Positions 1-5,491 of a DNA stretch of 5,491 bases are shown in pieces. Under the pieces are notes generated by a model. That model did not search any database, had not been told where the DNA came from, and saw nothing but the letters and a program-made list of their open reading frames with translations. The translations under genes and the position numbers were made by a program. Position 1 is the first letter of the stretch; every line of letters begins with the position of its first letter. Origin of the DNA: Flavobacteriales bacterium (GTDB taxonomy: Bacteria; Bacteroidota; Bacteroidia; Flavobacteriales_D; CANHHI01); contig CANHHI010000106.1 of the NCBI GenBank assembly GCA_947460225.1, forward strand, positions 1 to 5,491, read 5' to 3'.

Positions 1-1249
1 CAAACGCTTAGACCCCTCCTACCGCATGTTTTTTCAAGACGAATTTGTGGATTTACCTGCCAACTTGGAAGAACTTTACGCCCTTTTTGAACGATATGAA
101 AAAGGCAGTGCAAAGGCTTTGGCAGTATTTTTGAAACAGGCAGAAAGAAATTATAACATTGCCATGCAGGACTTGGTTTTTGCACCAGGTAAAAGCGTTT
201 TTGAAATATTGAATGTCAAAAATATAAAAAATGTTGTGGCTTTGGTGCGCAATTTATCCTCTATTGAAAGCTACATCAAAAGGCATTTCAAACACCCTTA
301 TTTGAGGCAGATTTTGCTTTTTCCCATTTTATTTTTGGGTGGGGAAATGCAAAAAACCCCTTTGCTGTATAATTTTATGAACCATGCGGATTTAATTGGT
401 GGCACTTGGTATCCTATGGGGGGCATGCACAAAATTGTAAGTGCCATGAGTAGCATTGCCAAAAATTTAGGCGTGGAAATTCACACAAACAAACCCGTTA
501 TATGTATTTATGGACCTGAAAATAAAGCAGTTGCAGTTCATATAGAGGACGAAAAACTTATTTTTCCAGATTATGTAGTGAGTGGTGCAGATTATGCCCA
601 TACCGAAGATTTGCTTAGAGTACCCGCCAAAAAGAACTACGAAGATACATTTTGGGAAAAACAAACTTTTTCTCCGTCTGCGGTTGTTTTTTACTTGGGT
701 TTTAACCGAGAATTGCCCAATTTATTGCATCACAATTTGTTTTTTGACGAGGATTTATACGCCCACAGCAAAGAATTGTATGCGCACAAAAAATTCCCAG
801 AAAAACCACTCCTATACGTTTGCGCACCCAGCAAAACCGATGATAGCGTTGCGCCCAAAGGGCATGAAAATATTTTTGTGTTGATACCTGTGTCTGCTGG
901 CTTAACAGACAGCGAAGACATGCGCACACACTATTTAGACTTGGTTTTAGCACGTTTGGAGAAAAACACAAAATTGAGCGATTTGCGCAATCATTTGGTG
1001 TATAAAGAGAGCTATAGTTTGAATGATTTTGAAAACGACTACAACGCCTATAAGGGCAATGCGTACGGATTGGCGAACACACTCACACAAACCCATGTGT
1101 TTAGACCTAAACTGCAAAATAAACATTTACACAATTTGTTTTACACTGGGCAACTCACCTTGCCTGGTCCAGGTGTCCCTCCTGCCATTATTTCTGGGGA
1201 AATTGTCGCTAACCTTATTTTGAATGAACCACAAACAAAAAGCAAATGA
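1..1249 (+). CDS. crtI: Phytoene desaturase family protein (CrtI-type carotenoid desaturase), 5' end missing
   Basis: FAD-dependent desaturase of carotenoid synthesis; family members add double bonds to phytoene or related C40 chains at the membrane. About 415 residues are visible. The frame is open to the left edge and the first codons read LDPSYRMFF, a typical internal CrtI stretch, so the ATG at 26 is not the start. With a usual length near 490, some 75-80 residues are missing, including the N-terminal FAD-binding GxGxxG. Visible family motifs are GGTWYPMGGM (nt 398-427), GNAYG in the C-terminal third, and the closing FAD/substrate segment with YTGQLTLPGPGVPPAIISG (within nt 1133-1198). 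The stop overlaps the next start as ATGA, so the two genes are probably co-transcribed. Phytoene desaturase is the likeliest role, but a CrtD-like 3,4-desaturase cannot be excluded without the N-terminus and the neighbours to the left. Family assignment is secure; the exact substrate is not. Confidence 0.9.
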   Translation, partial: KRLDPSYRMFFQDEFVDLPANLEELYALFERYEKGSAKALAVFLKQAERNYNIAMQDLVFAPGKSVFEILNVKNIKNVVALVRNLSSIESYIKRHFKHPYLRQILLFPILFLGGEMQKTPLLYNFMNHADLIGGTWYPMGGMHKIVSAMSSIAKNLGVEIHTNKPVICIYGPENKAVAVHIEDEKLIFPDYVVSGADYAHTEDLLRVPAKKNYEDTFWEKQTFSPSAVVFYLGFNRELPNLLHHNLFFDEDLYAHSKELYAHKKFPEKPLLYVCAPSKTDDSVAPKGHENIFVLIPVSAGLTDSEDMRTHYLDLVLARLEKNTKLSDLRNHLVYKESYSLNDFENDYNAYKGNAYGLANTLTQTHVFRPKLQNKHLHNLFYTGQLTLPGPGVPPAIISGEIVANLILNEPQTKSK

Positions 1250-1653
1250 ATTATTGGCTAGTTAAATCGGAACCCGAATCTTTTTCTTTGCAAGATTTTC
1301 AAAGGGAAAATATAACCGTGTGGGACGGCGTGCGCAATTACCAAGCACGCAATAACTTAAAATTCATGGCACTTGGCGATGTGTGTATTTTTTACAGAAG
1401 TGTGAAAAATCCTGCTGCTATTGCTTTGTGCCATGTTGCGGAAACTGCATACCCAGACCCCTTAGATGGGCAATGGGTGTGCGTCAAACTGCAAATTGGC
1501 AAGGTTTTTCCCAAAGAATTATCCCTTTCGGCAATTAAAGCAGACAAAACACTCGCAAACATGGATTTACTGCGTTTGCAAAGGCTTTCCGTGCAGAAAG
1601 TAAAAGCGGAAGAATTTGATTATATTTTGAGTTGCGTGGGCTTAGGGCAATAA
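1246..1653 (+). CDS. EVE domain-containing protein
   Basis: A single-domain protein of 135 residues, the usual length for bacterial EVE proteins and homologues of thymocyte nuclear protein 1. EVE belongs to the PUA/YTH-like fold, which binds RNA or modified bases in DNA; the cellular job of the housekeeping bacterial form is not settled. The N-terminus YWLVKSEP (residues 3-10), the signature WDGVRNYQARNNL (26-38), the acidic-aromatic GD..IFY (44-50), AYPDP (68-72) and the late KAD...LLRLQRLSVQ (98-117) all match the family pattern. The ATG lies in the ATGA overlap with the carotenoid desaturase gene, so translation is probably coupled; no Shine-Dalgarno is visible. The 3' end runs 12 bp into the convergent exporter gene. 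EVE domains also occur in defence loci as modification sensors fused to nucleases, but here there is no partner domain or nuclease neighbour, so I read it as the plain form. Confidence 0.93.
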   Translation: MNYWLVKSEPESFSLQDFQRENITVWDGVRNYQARNNLKFMALGDVCIFYRSVKNPAAIALCHVAETAYPDPLDGQWVCVKLQIGKVFPKELSLSAIKADKTLANMDLLRLQRLSVQKVKAEEFDYILSCVGLGQ

Positions 1654-2313
1654 ACTATGCACTAAATTTTCCCAAAAACTTTTGTTGATAAAATAAACGC
1701 CAATCCCCATAAAAATCAAACTCACCAAAAGGTCAATTTGACTTAAAATATTTGGTTTTAGAATGGATTTTAATTTGCCAGCAAAAAATATTTTCATCAA
1801 GTCCACAGCAAAAACTACGCCGAGTAAAGTGGCGTTAAAAAGCATGTTCATTTTCAAGAGATAAAGCTCAGAACCCTCTGTAGTACGCAAATTTTCAAAA
1901 CCAATACCCACCACCGTAAACCAATAAAACAGCAAACCTGGGTTGATGATATTGACAAAAAATCCCTTGAAAAAATATTTTAAATAGCCAGAAGATTTGA
2001 CTTCCAGCCCTTTTTCCGTTTCTTTTTGCTTGCGGGTCAAAAGTTTAACCACGCCGTAGGCAATCAAAATTAAGCCCGCCACGGGATAAACATACACATT
2101 GCTTTCCAGTGCGGTCAGAAGACTAGACGCTCCCCAATACGCCAAAGCAATACAGACCAAATCGGAAAAAATAATCCCCAAATCCAAAGCCAAGGCATAT
2201 CGCCAACCTTTCCTAAGACTGGTTTGTATGATAGAGAAAAAACTGGGTCCTAGTGCAATAGCACTCACAATCAACCCATAAATAACGCCTAATTTTAAAG
2301 CAATCCAAAACAT
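1642..2313 (-). CDS. LysE/RhtB family amino-acid exporter
   Basis: Inner-membrane protein of 223 residues, slightly longer than the usual 200-210 of LysE/RhtB transporters, which export amino acids or similar small molecules using the ion gradient. Six hydrophobic segments can be seen at about residues 8-30, 41-62, 74-92, 117-138, 156-178 and 193-210. Family marks are the GP pair (22-23) followed by a Q..LRKGWRYAL loop (30-41), D44 and D51 in the second segment, and GFFVNIINPGLLFYW (117-131), the conserved NP-containing segment. A charged linker (about 93-108, KQKETEKG-like) lies between segments 3 and 4, as expected for the cytoplasmic loop. The ATG is 4 nt after the aroQ stop, so the two genes form an operon; no Shine-Dalgarno is visible. 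The substrate cannot be told from sequence. Pairing with aroQ hints at aromatic metabolism but may simply be genome packing. Confidence 0.88.
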   Translation of the reverse strand: MFWIALKLGVIYGLIVSAIALGPSFFSIIQTSLRKGWRYALALDLGIIFSDLVCIALAYWGASSLLTALESNVYVYPVAGLILIAYGVVKLLTRKQKETEKGLEVKSSGYLKYFFKGFFVNIINPGLLFYWFTVVGIGFENLRTTEGSELYLLKMNMLFNATLLGVVFAVDLMKIFFAGKLKSILKPNILSQIDLLVSLIFMGIGVYFINKSFWENLVHSLLP

Positions 2314-2317
2314 ACTG

Positions 2318-2746
2318 CTAACGAGAAAAATGATTTAAAAAATAATAGACTGCCATTTGATACGAAACCAAACCAAAGCCTGTGATTTGCCCTAAGCACA
2401 CAGGCGCAATCATACTCTGATGGCGAAAAGCCTCACGGGCATAAATGTTGGAAATATGCACCTCCACAACAGGCACCGCCATAGTGGCAATAGCATCTCG
2501 CAAAGCCACAGAGGTGTGGGTATAAGCTCCTGCATTGAATACCACCGCTTGGTAGTTAAGCTCTGCTTGCTGCAAGTGTTCCACCAACTCGCCTTCGTGG
2601 TTACTTTGCTGGTAATCTAATACTACGCTTGGAAAAGACGCACGCAAGCCAACAAGAAAATCCTCAAAGGTTTCCCTGCCGTATATTTCGGGTTGTCTTT
2701 TGCCCAAAATATTTAAATTTACGCCATTGAGCAATAAAATACGCAC
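2318..2746 (-). CDS. aroQ: Type II 3-dehydroquinate dehydratase
   Basis: Catalyses the third step of the shikimate pathway, 3-dehydroquinate to 3-dehydroshikimate plus water, in the cytoplasm; type II enzymes are dodecamers. The 142 residues match the usual 140-150. The family's active-site residues are all present: N12 and R17 in NLNILGKRQPEIYG, catalytic Y22, N71 and H77 in FNAGAYTHTS, E95 and H97 in VEVHISN, and R108 in the following segment. The start is GTG: an in-frame TAA lies four codons upstream and no upstream ATG exists, and MRILLLNG is the normal family N-terminus. It is the first gene of an operon with the LysE-type exporter (4-nt gap) and is read divergently from the Xer recombinase gene across 35 nt. 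A promoter with both -7 and -33 elements can be proposed in that gap and the adjacent coding start. Nothing suggests damage or transfer. Confidence 0.97.
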   Translation of the reverse strand: MRILLLNGVNLNILGKRQPEIYGRETFEDFLVGLRASFPSVVLDYQQSNHEGELVEHLQQAELNYQAVVFNAGAYTHTSVALRDAIATMAVPVVEVHISNIYAREAFRHQSMIAPVCLGQITGFGLVSYQMAVYYFLNHFSR

Positions 2747-2756
2747 GCTTTTTGTT

Positions 2757-2764
2757 TATATTTG
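2757..2764 (+). promoter_or_regulatory. Predicted xerD promoter, Bacteroidota -7 box TATATTTG
   Basis: Exact match to TAnnTTTG, the -7 element read by the Bacteroidota primary sigma factor. It ends 17 nt before the xerD ATG, so the leader would be only about 10-12 nt. The nearest -33-like TTG (2727-2729, inside the aroQ start region) is 27 nt away, longer than the usual 17-23, so the upstream half is weak. The box directly abuts the opposed aroQ box. Confidence 0.55.
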
Positions 2765-2796
2765 CAAAGTTAATAGAAAATATGAACAAGTGGCAA
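2765..2796 (-). promoter_or_regulatory. Predicted aroQ-lysE promoter, -7 TAACTTTG and -33 TTG
   Basis: On the minus strand, positions 2772 to 2765 read TAACTTTG, an exact TAnnTTTG match, and 2796 to 2794 read TTG with a 21-nt spacer, inside the 17-23 nt seen in Bacteroidota promoters. The -7 box ends 18 nt before the aroQ GTG. The -33 element lies inside the first codons of xerD. This is the most complete promoter match in the window. Confidence 0.55.
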
Positions 2797-3681
2797 TCTA
2801 GCCTAGAAAAATATAAACATTTTCTGCAAATAGACAAAGGGCTTAGCGCAAATAGTGTGGAGGCATATCTCACAGACTTGGCTAAATTACAGCGTGTTTT
2901 TGCACATTTGCCTGTGTCAAAAGTTAAGGCTTATCATTTGTCTATTTTTATTCAACACTTGGCGGAACTGGGCATTGCTGAAAGCACGCAAGCACGCATG
3001 ATTTCTAGCATACGCAATTTTTTTGGCTTTTTGTTTCATTTGGATAAATCTATTGCTACAAATCCAGCGGAACTTTTAGAAAGCCCTAAACTTGACAAAA
3101 AACTGCCCCAAGTGCTGAGCGTGCAAGAAATAGACCAAATTATAGCCAGCATTGATTTATCGCAAAAAGAGGGCGAACGCAACAAAGCGATACTGGAAGT
3201 CTTGTATTCTTGTGGTTTGCGGGTTTCCGAACTAGTCCATTTAAGGCTGAGCGATTTATTTTTGGCAGAAGATTTTTTGCGTGTGGTTGGCAAGGGCAAT
3301 AAAGAAAGACTCGTGCCCATTGGTCAAGTGGCAAAAAGGCAACTGGAATGCTACATACAACAAGTGCGTGTGCATCAAAAAATTGCCAAAGGACAAGAAG
3401 ATTTTGTTTTTATTAGCCGTTTAGGGCGTTCTTTGAGCAGGGTGTTGGTATTTCAACTGGTGCAAAAACTATGCGCCGATGCGGGCATTGCTCGGCAAAT
3501 TAGCCCACACACGTTTAGACATTCCTTTGCCACACATTTGCTAGAAGGTGGCGCAGACCTGCGTGCTATCCAAGAAATGTTGGGGCATGCGAGCATCACC
3601 ACCACCGAAATATACACACATTTAGACCAACACTTTGTGCGTGCGGAAATTTTACAACATCATCCTAGGGCAAAATTTTAA
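2782..3681 (+). CDS. xerD: Site-specific tyrosine recombinase XerD (XerC/XerD type)
   Basis: Tyrosine recombinase that, with its partner, resolves chromosome dimers at dif, normally with FtsK at the septum. From this ATG the protein has 299 residues, close to the 298 of E. coli XerD. An N-terminal SAM-like core-binding domain (about 1-100, with LSANSVEAY at 21-29) precedes the catalytic domain (about 108-299). All catalytic residues are visible: R147 in SCGLRVSEL, K171 in GKGNKER, H243 and R246 in SPHTFRHSFATHLL, H269 in LGH, and nucleophile Y278 in TTEIYTHL. Each sits one position before its E. coli XerD counterpart. The C-terminus HHPRA also resembles XerD, so I prefer XerD to XerC, though many Bacteroidota genomes carry several Xer paralogues. 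The frame stays open to a TTG at 2752, but that would place the promoter box inside the gene, so the ATG at 2782 is chosen. It is flanked by household genes and shows no integron or phage context. Confidence 0.95.
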   Translation: MNKWQSSLEKYKHFLQIDKGLSANSVEAYLTDLAKLQRVFAHLPVSKVKAYHLSIFIQHLAELGIAESTQARMISSIRNFFGFLFHLDKSIATNPAELLESPKLDKKLPQVLSVQEIDQIIASIDLSQKEGERNKAILEVLYSCGLRVSELVHLRLSDLFLAEDFLRVVGKGNKERLVPIGQVAKRQLECYIQQVRVHQKIAKGQEDFVFISRLGRSLSRVLVFQLVQKLCADAGIARQISPHTFRHSFATHLLEGGADLRAIQEMLGHASITTTEIYTHLDQHFVRAEILQHHPRAKF

Positions 3682-4745
3682 ACATTTCGCAGCGGGCTGA
3701 TTTTTTCTAACTTTTGCAAAAACCACGCATCAAAGCCCACAGCAATAGGTTCTAAAAAATCCACGTGCAAACTTTGGTAATACAAAGGCAAATCCTTTTG
3801 CGCAGCAAAATCACGCAGGCGCATGGCGTCTTTTTCGGTTGTAATGGCAATTTTTTTACCCGATAGGCTTTGAAAAGTATGTGCTATCGTGTCCAATTCC
3901 GTAGTAGAAAAATTGTGGTGGTCTGCAAAGTTCAAATGCGTAATGTGGGCGTTTGATTTGGACAATTCCAAAAGCAAAGGTTCTGGATTTTCTATGCCTG
4001 TAATGAGCAAAATCTGTTCATAATTTTTCAAATCCTTAAAACCCAGCACTGGCAAATTGTTCAAGGGAATTAAATTGCCATATCTAAACACAGAAAAGAA
4101 AACCACTTGGTCTTTTTGTGGGTTTATTTTCTGGATAATATTTTGCTTATCTTTTTTTGTCAAGTTTTGTGGACATTTTGTTACAATAATGGCATCTGCC
4201 CTGCTTTTTTCAGCGGCAAATTCACGCAAATTGCCCGCAGGCAAAGGCAAATCGTTGTAAAAAGGTCGGTGATACTCGGTGAGGAGCAAATACAAATCCG
4301 CCTGCAATGCCAAATGCTGGTAAGCATCGTCTAGTACAATCACATCGGTTTTTGGATTTTGCTGGGCTATTTGCGCCACGCCACGCACACGCTGCTCGTC
4401 CACCGCCACAGGCACGTCTATAAATTTGTTTTTGTATTGCAAAGGTTCGTCTCCCACTTGCAAAGCATTATCTGTGGCTTGCACCCAACGAAAACCCTTT
4501 GTTTTTCTGCCATATCCCCTACTTAAAACTGCGACTTCATAGTGATTGCGGAGTTTTTGAATGATGTACTCCACGTGCGGGGTTTTACCCGTTCCGCCCA
4601 CACGCAAATTGCCCACCACCACCGTACATACCGCACTTTTTGTGCGTGTAAAAACACCTTGTTGATACAGCACCCTGCGCAAGCGCATCAACGCACCATA
4701 GAGCAAGGCAAATGGAAAGAGTAAAATTTTTCTCAAAACTTGCAT
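3678..4745 (-). CDS. lpxK: Tetraacyldisaccharide 4'-kinase (lipid A 4'-kinase)
   Basis: Phosphorylates the 4' position of the tetraacylated disaccharide-1-phosphate to make lipid IVA, the sixth step of Raetz-pathway lipid A synthesis, at the inner face of the inner membrane. The 355 residues fit the family. Visible parts are an N-terminal membrane-associated helix (about 1-30, LRKILLFPFALLYG), the Walker A loop GNLRVGGTGKTP (45-56), RGYGR (76-80), GDEP with D99, and the Walker B-like VLDDAYQH (137-144), where the first aspartates are the expected Mg/ATP ligands. Three consecutive ATG codons begin at 4751, 4748 and 4745 (reading leftward). I chose 4745 because it gives the usual family N-terminus and an 18-nt gap to the -7 box, as at the other genes here; the longer form adds only two Met. 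The 3' end overlaps xerD by 4 bp (TTAA). Divergent neighbour: the Nif3-family gene. Confidence 0.95.
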   Translation of the reverse strand: MQVLRKILLFPFALLYGALMRLRRVLYQQGVFTRTKSAVCTVVVGNLRVGGTGKTPHVEYIIQKLRNHYEVAVLSRGYGRKTKGFRWVQATDNALQVGDEPLQYKNKFIDVPVAVDEQRVRGVAQIAQQNPKTDVIVLDDAYQHLALQADLYLLLTEYHRPFYNDLPLPAGNLREFAAEKSRADAIIVTKCPQNLTKKDKQNIIQKINPQKDQVVFFSVFRYGNLIPLNNLPVLGFKDLKNYEQILLITGIENPEPLLLELSKSNAHITHLNFADHHNFSTTELDTIAHTFQSLSGKKIAITTEKDAMRLRDFAAQKDLPLYYQSLHVDFLEPIAVGFDAWFLQKLEKISPLRNV

Positions 4746-4763
4746 CATCATTCATTTTGATAG

Positions 4764-4771
4764 CAAAAATA
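4764..4771 (-). promoter_or_regulatory. Predicted lpxK promoter, -7 box TATTTTTG
   Basis: On the minus strand, 4771 to 4764 reads TATTTTTG, matching TAnnTTTG. It is 12 nt from the first of the three lpxK ATGs and 18 nt from the third; the latter equals the aroQ spacing. No clear -33 TTG is seen at the right distance; the upstream side is a run of A/T. In AT-rich DNA such an 8-mer with two free positions can arise by chance. Confidence 0.4.
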
Positions 4772-4793
4772 AGAAAAAAAAGCCGATTTTTTG

Positions 4794-4801
4794 TATATTT
4801 G
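4794..4801 (+). promoter_or_regulatory. Predicted nif3-family gene promoter, -7 box TATATTTG
   Basis: Same TATATTTGCA word as ahead of xerD, again ending 17 nt before the ATG. No -33 TTG is found at 17-23 nt; that position is filled by A and T runs (A8 at 4774-4781, T6 at 4787-4792) and by the opposed lpxK box. The repeat of word and spacing at two unrelated genes supports it as a real element. Confidence 0.5.
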
Positions 4802-4818
4802 CACTTTTAATTTGAGCT

Positions 4819-5491
4819 ATGACAATAAACCAAGTTGTGGAGGTTTTGCAAGAACTTGCTCCCAGTCAATACCAAGAAACCTGGGATAATTCGGGCTTGC
4901 AGGTGGGCAATATAGACCAGGAATGCACAGGCGTTATGCTTGCCTTGGACTGCACGGAAGAAATTTTGCAGGAAGCCATTCAAAAAAAGTGCAATTTAAT
5001 TGTTACGCACCACCCGCTTATTTTCAAAGGCATTAAAAAAATTAGCTCGGAAACTTACATAGAACGCATTTTATGGCTTGCCATTCAAAAAGATTTGGTG
5101 ATTTTTGCCCTGCACACCAATTTAGACAAAATAGAACAAGGCGTAAGCTATAAAATGCTTGAAAAATTGGGCTTAAAAAATGCAAAAACCTTGCATGTTA
5201 CTGCTGAACTAGACCATAAAGTATTGGGATTTGGGGCGATGGCTAGTTTAGAAACGGCGGTGGAAACCAAAGAATTTCTAGAAAAAATTAAACAAACTTT
5301 TTCTTGCCATACGCTCAAATACGCACAGTTTAACAAAAAACAAAGCATCACACAGGTTGCGGTTTGTGGAGGCAGTGGTATTGGGCTTTTGCCGATGGCT
5401 ATGGCGCAAAAAGCAGATATTTTTATTACCGCAGATGCCAAATACCACGATTTTTTTGATGCGCAAGACCAGCTATTGCTCGTGGATATAG
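4819..5491 (+). CDS. Nif3-like dinuclear metal-centre protein (YbgI/DUF34 family), 3' end missing
   Basis: Member of the Nif3/YbgI family: toroidal hexamers with a two-metal site per subunit. Databases often label it GTP cyclohydrolase 1 type 2, but the physiological function is not established. The frame runs from ATG 4819 to the right edge (224 whole codons) without a stop. Visible family motifs are ETWDNSGLQVG (20-30), the metal ligands H64 and H65 in IVTHHPLIF (61-69), ligand D103 in ALHTNLD (97-103), VCGGSG (182-187) and ITADAKYHD (203-211). The last His and Glu ligands, which come near the C-terminus in YbgI, lie beyond the window. Going directly from GLKNAKTLHV (118-127) to LGFGAMASLE (136-145) leaves no room for the roughly 100-residue inserted domain found in longer family members, so the full protein should be near 250 residues. 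It has its own -7 box 17 nt upstream and is divergent from lpxK; no Shine-Dalgarno is visible. Confidence 0.93.
   Translation, partial: MTINQVVEVLQELAPSQYQETWDNSGLQVGNIDQECTGVMLALDCTEEILQEAIQKKCNLIVTHHPLIFKGIKKISSETYIERILWLAIQKDLVIFALHTNLDKIEQGVSYKMLEKLGLKNAKTLHVTAELDHKVLGFGAMASLETAVETKEFLEKIKQTFSCHTLKYAQFNKKQSITQVAVCGGSGIGLLPMAMAQKADIFITADAKYHDFFDAQDQLLLVDI

Noticed and set aside
702..1082. A 126-codon open frame on the minus strand inside the carotenoid desaturase gene.
   Set aside because: Its product is rich in Cys, Arg, Ser and Pro in a low-complexity way, has no recognisable family, and lies wholly antisense to a clear gene; it is a shadow frame. The same holds for the shorter antisense frames inside xerD, lpxK and the nif3-family gene.
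1246..1653. The EVE protein as part of a defence system sensing modified DNA.
   Set aside because: It is a lone domain coupled to a carotenoid gene; no McrBC-type GTPase, nuclease or methyltransferase is visible in the window.
1673..1684. CAAAAACTTTTG near the EVE gene end as a possible terminator stem.
   Set aside because: The stem would be five mostly A-T pairs with a 2-nt loop and no following T run; it lies inside the exporter coding sequence.
2752..2781. A TTG start for xerD that would add ten residues.
   Set aside because: The extension would encode the promoter -7 box and has no family resemblance; the ATG at 2782 gives a length and residue numbering almost identical to E. coli XerD.
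2782..3681. The tyrosine recombinase as an integron, transposon or phage integrase marking a mobile element.
   Set aside because: Length, residue spacing and the HHPRA C-terminus are those of a chromosomal XerD, and it is surrounded by core genes; no direct repeats, tRNA, attC-like sites or cargo genes are present.
3690..3706. A small hairpin CAGC-GG-GCTG followed by T6 just after the xerD stop, as a possible terminator.
   Set aside because: The stem has only 3-4 pairs with a tiny loop, and the site codes for the LpxK C-terminus; too weak to call.

Overview
The window holds six protein genes and two short divergent promoter regions. It looks like the core chromosome of a Gram-negative Bacteroidota bacterium, possibly Cytophagales; the order is an inference. 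The reasons are: an LpxK lipid A kinase, so an outer membrane with LPS; a CrtI-type carotenoid desaturase with the C-terminal wording common in Bacteroidota; no Shine-Dalgarno sequences ahead of the starts; moderate-to-low GC (roughly 40 %, by eye); and TAnnTTTG boxes, the Bacteroidota -7 promoter element, in both intergenic gaps. The aroQ/xerD and lpxK/nif3 neighbourhoods are also familiar from Bacteroidota genomes (from memory, not searched).

Layout. Positions 1-1249 (+) are the 3' part of a carotenoid desaturase gene whose start lies before the window. It overlaps by ATGA with a small EVE-domain gene (1246-1653, +). This pair converges on an aroQ-lysE operon read leftward (2746 down to 1642). 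aroQ is type II 3-dehydroquinate dehydratase with a GTG start, and lysE is a LysE/RhtB-family exporter that begins 4 nt after it. From a 35-nt gap the XerC/XerD-type recombinase gene runs rightward (2782-3681) and meets lpxK (4745 down to 3678, -) tail to tail. From a second short gap a Nif3/YbgI-family gene (4819 to the right edge, +) runs out of the window.

The genes serve separate household tasks: membrane pigment, RNA or modified-base binding, the shikimate pathway, small-molecule export, chromosome dimer resolution, lipid A synthesis, and a metal-binding protein of unsettled function. What joins them is tight packing. Both convergent gene pairs overlap at their stop codons (12 bp and 4 bp). 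Both divergent pairs have promoters so close that the polymerase sites must overlap. There is no gene-free stretch over 75 bp, and I see no RNA gene, insertion sequence, CRISPR array, phage gene or defence cassette.

I found no convincing new system. The points most worth a second look are the abutting opposed -7 boxes between aroQ and xerD, the near-constant 17-18 nt from -7 box to start codon at four genes (which helps choose the lpxK start), and a compact Nif3 protein without the inserted domain that I recall as usual in Bacteroidota.
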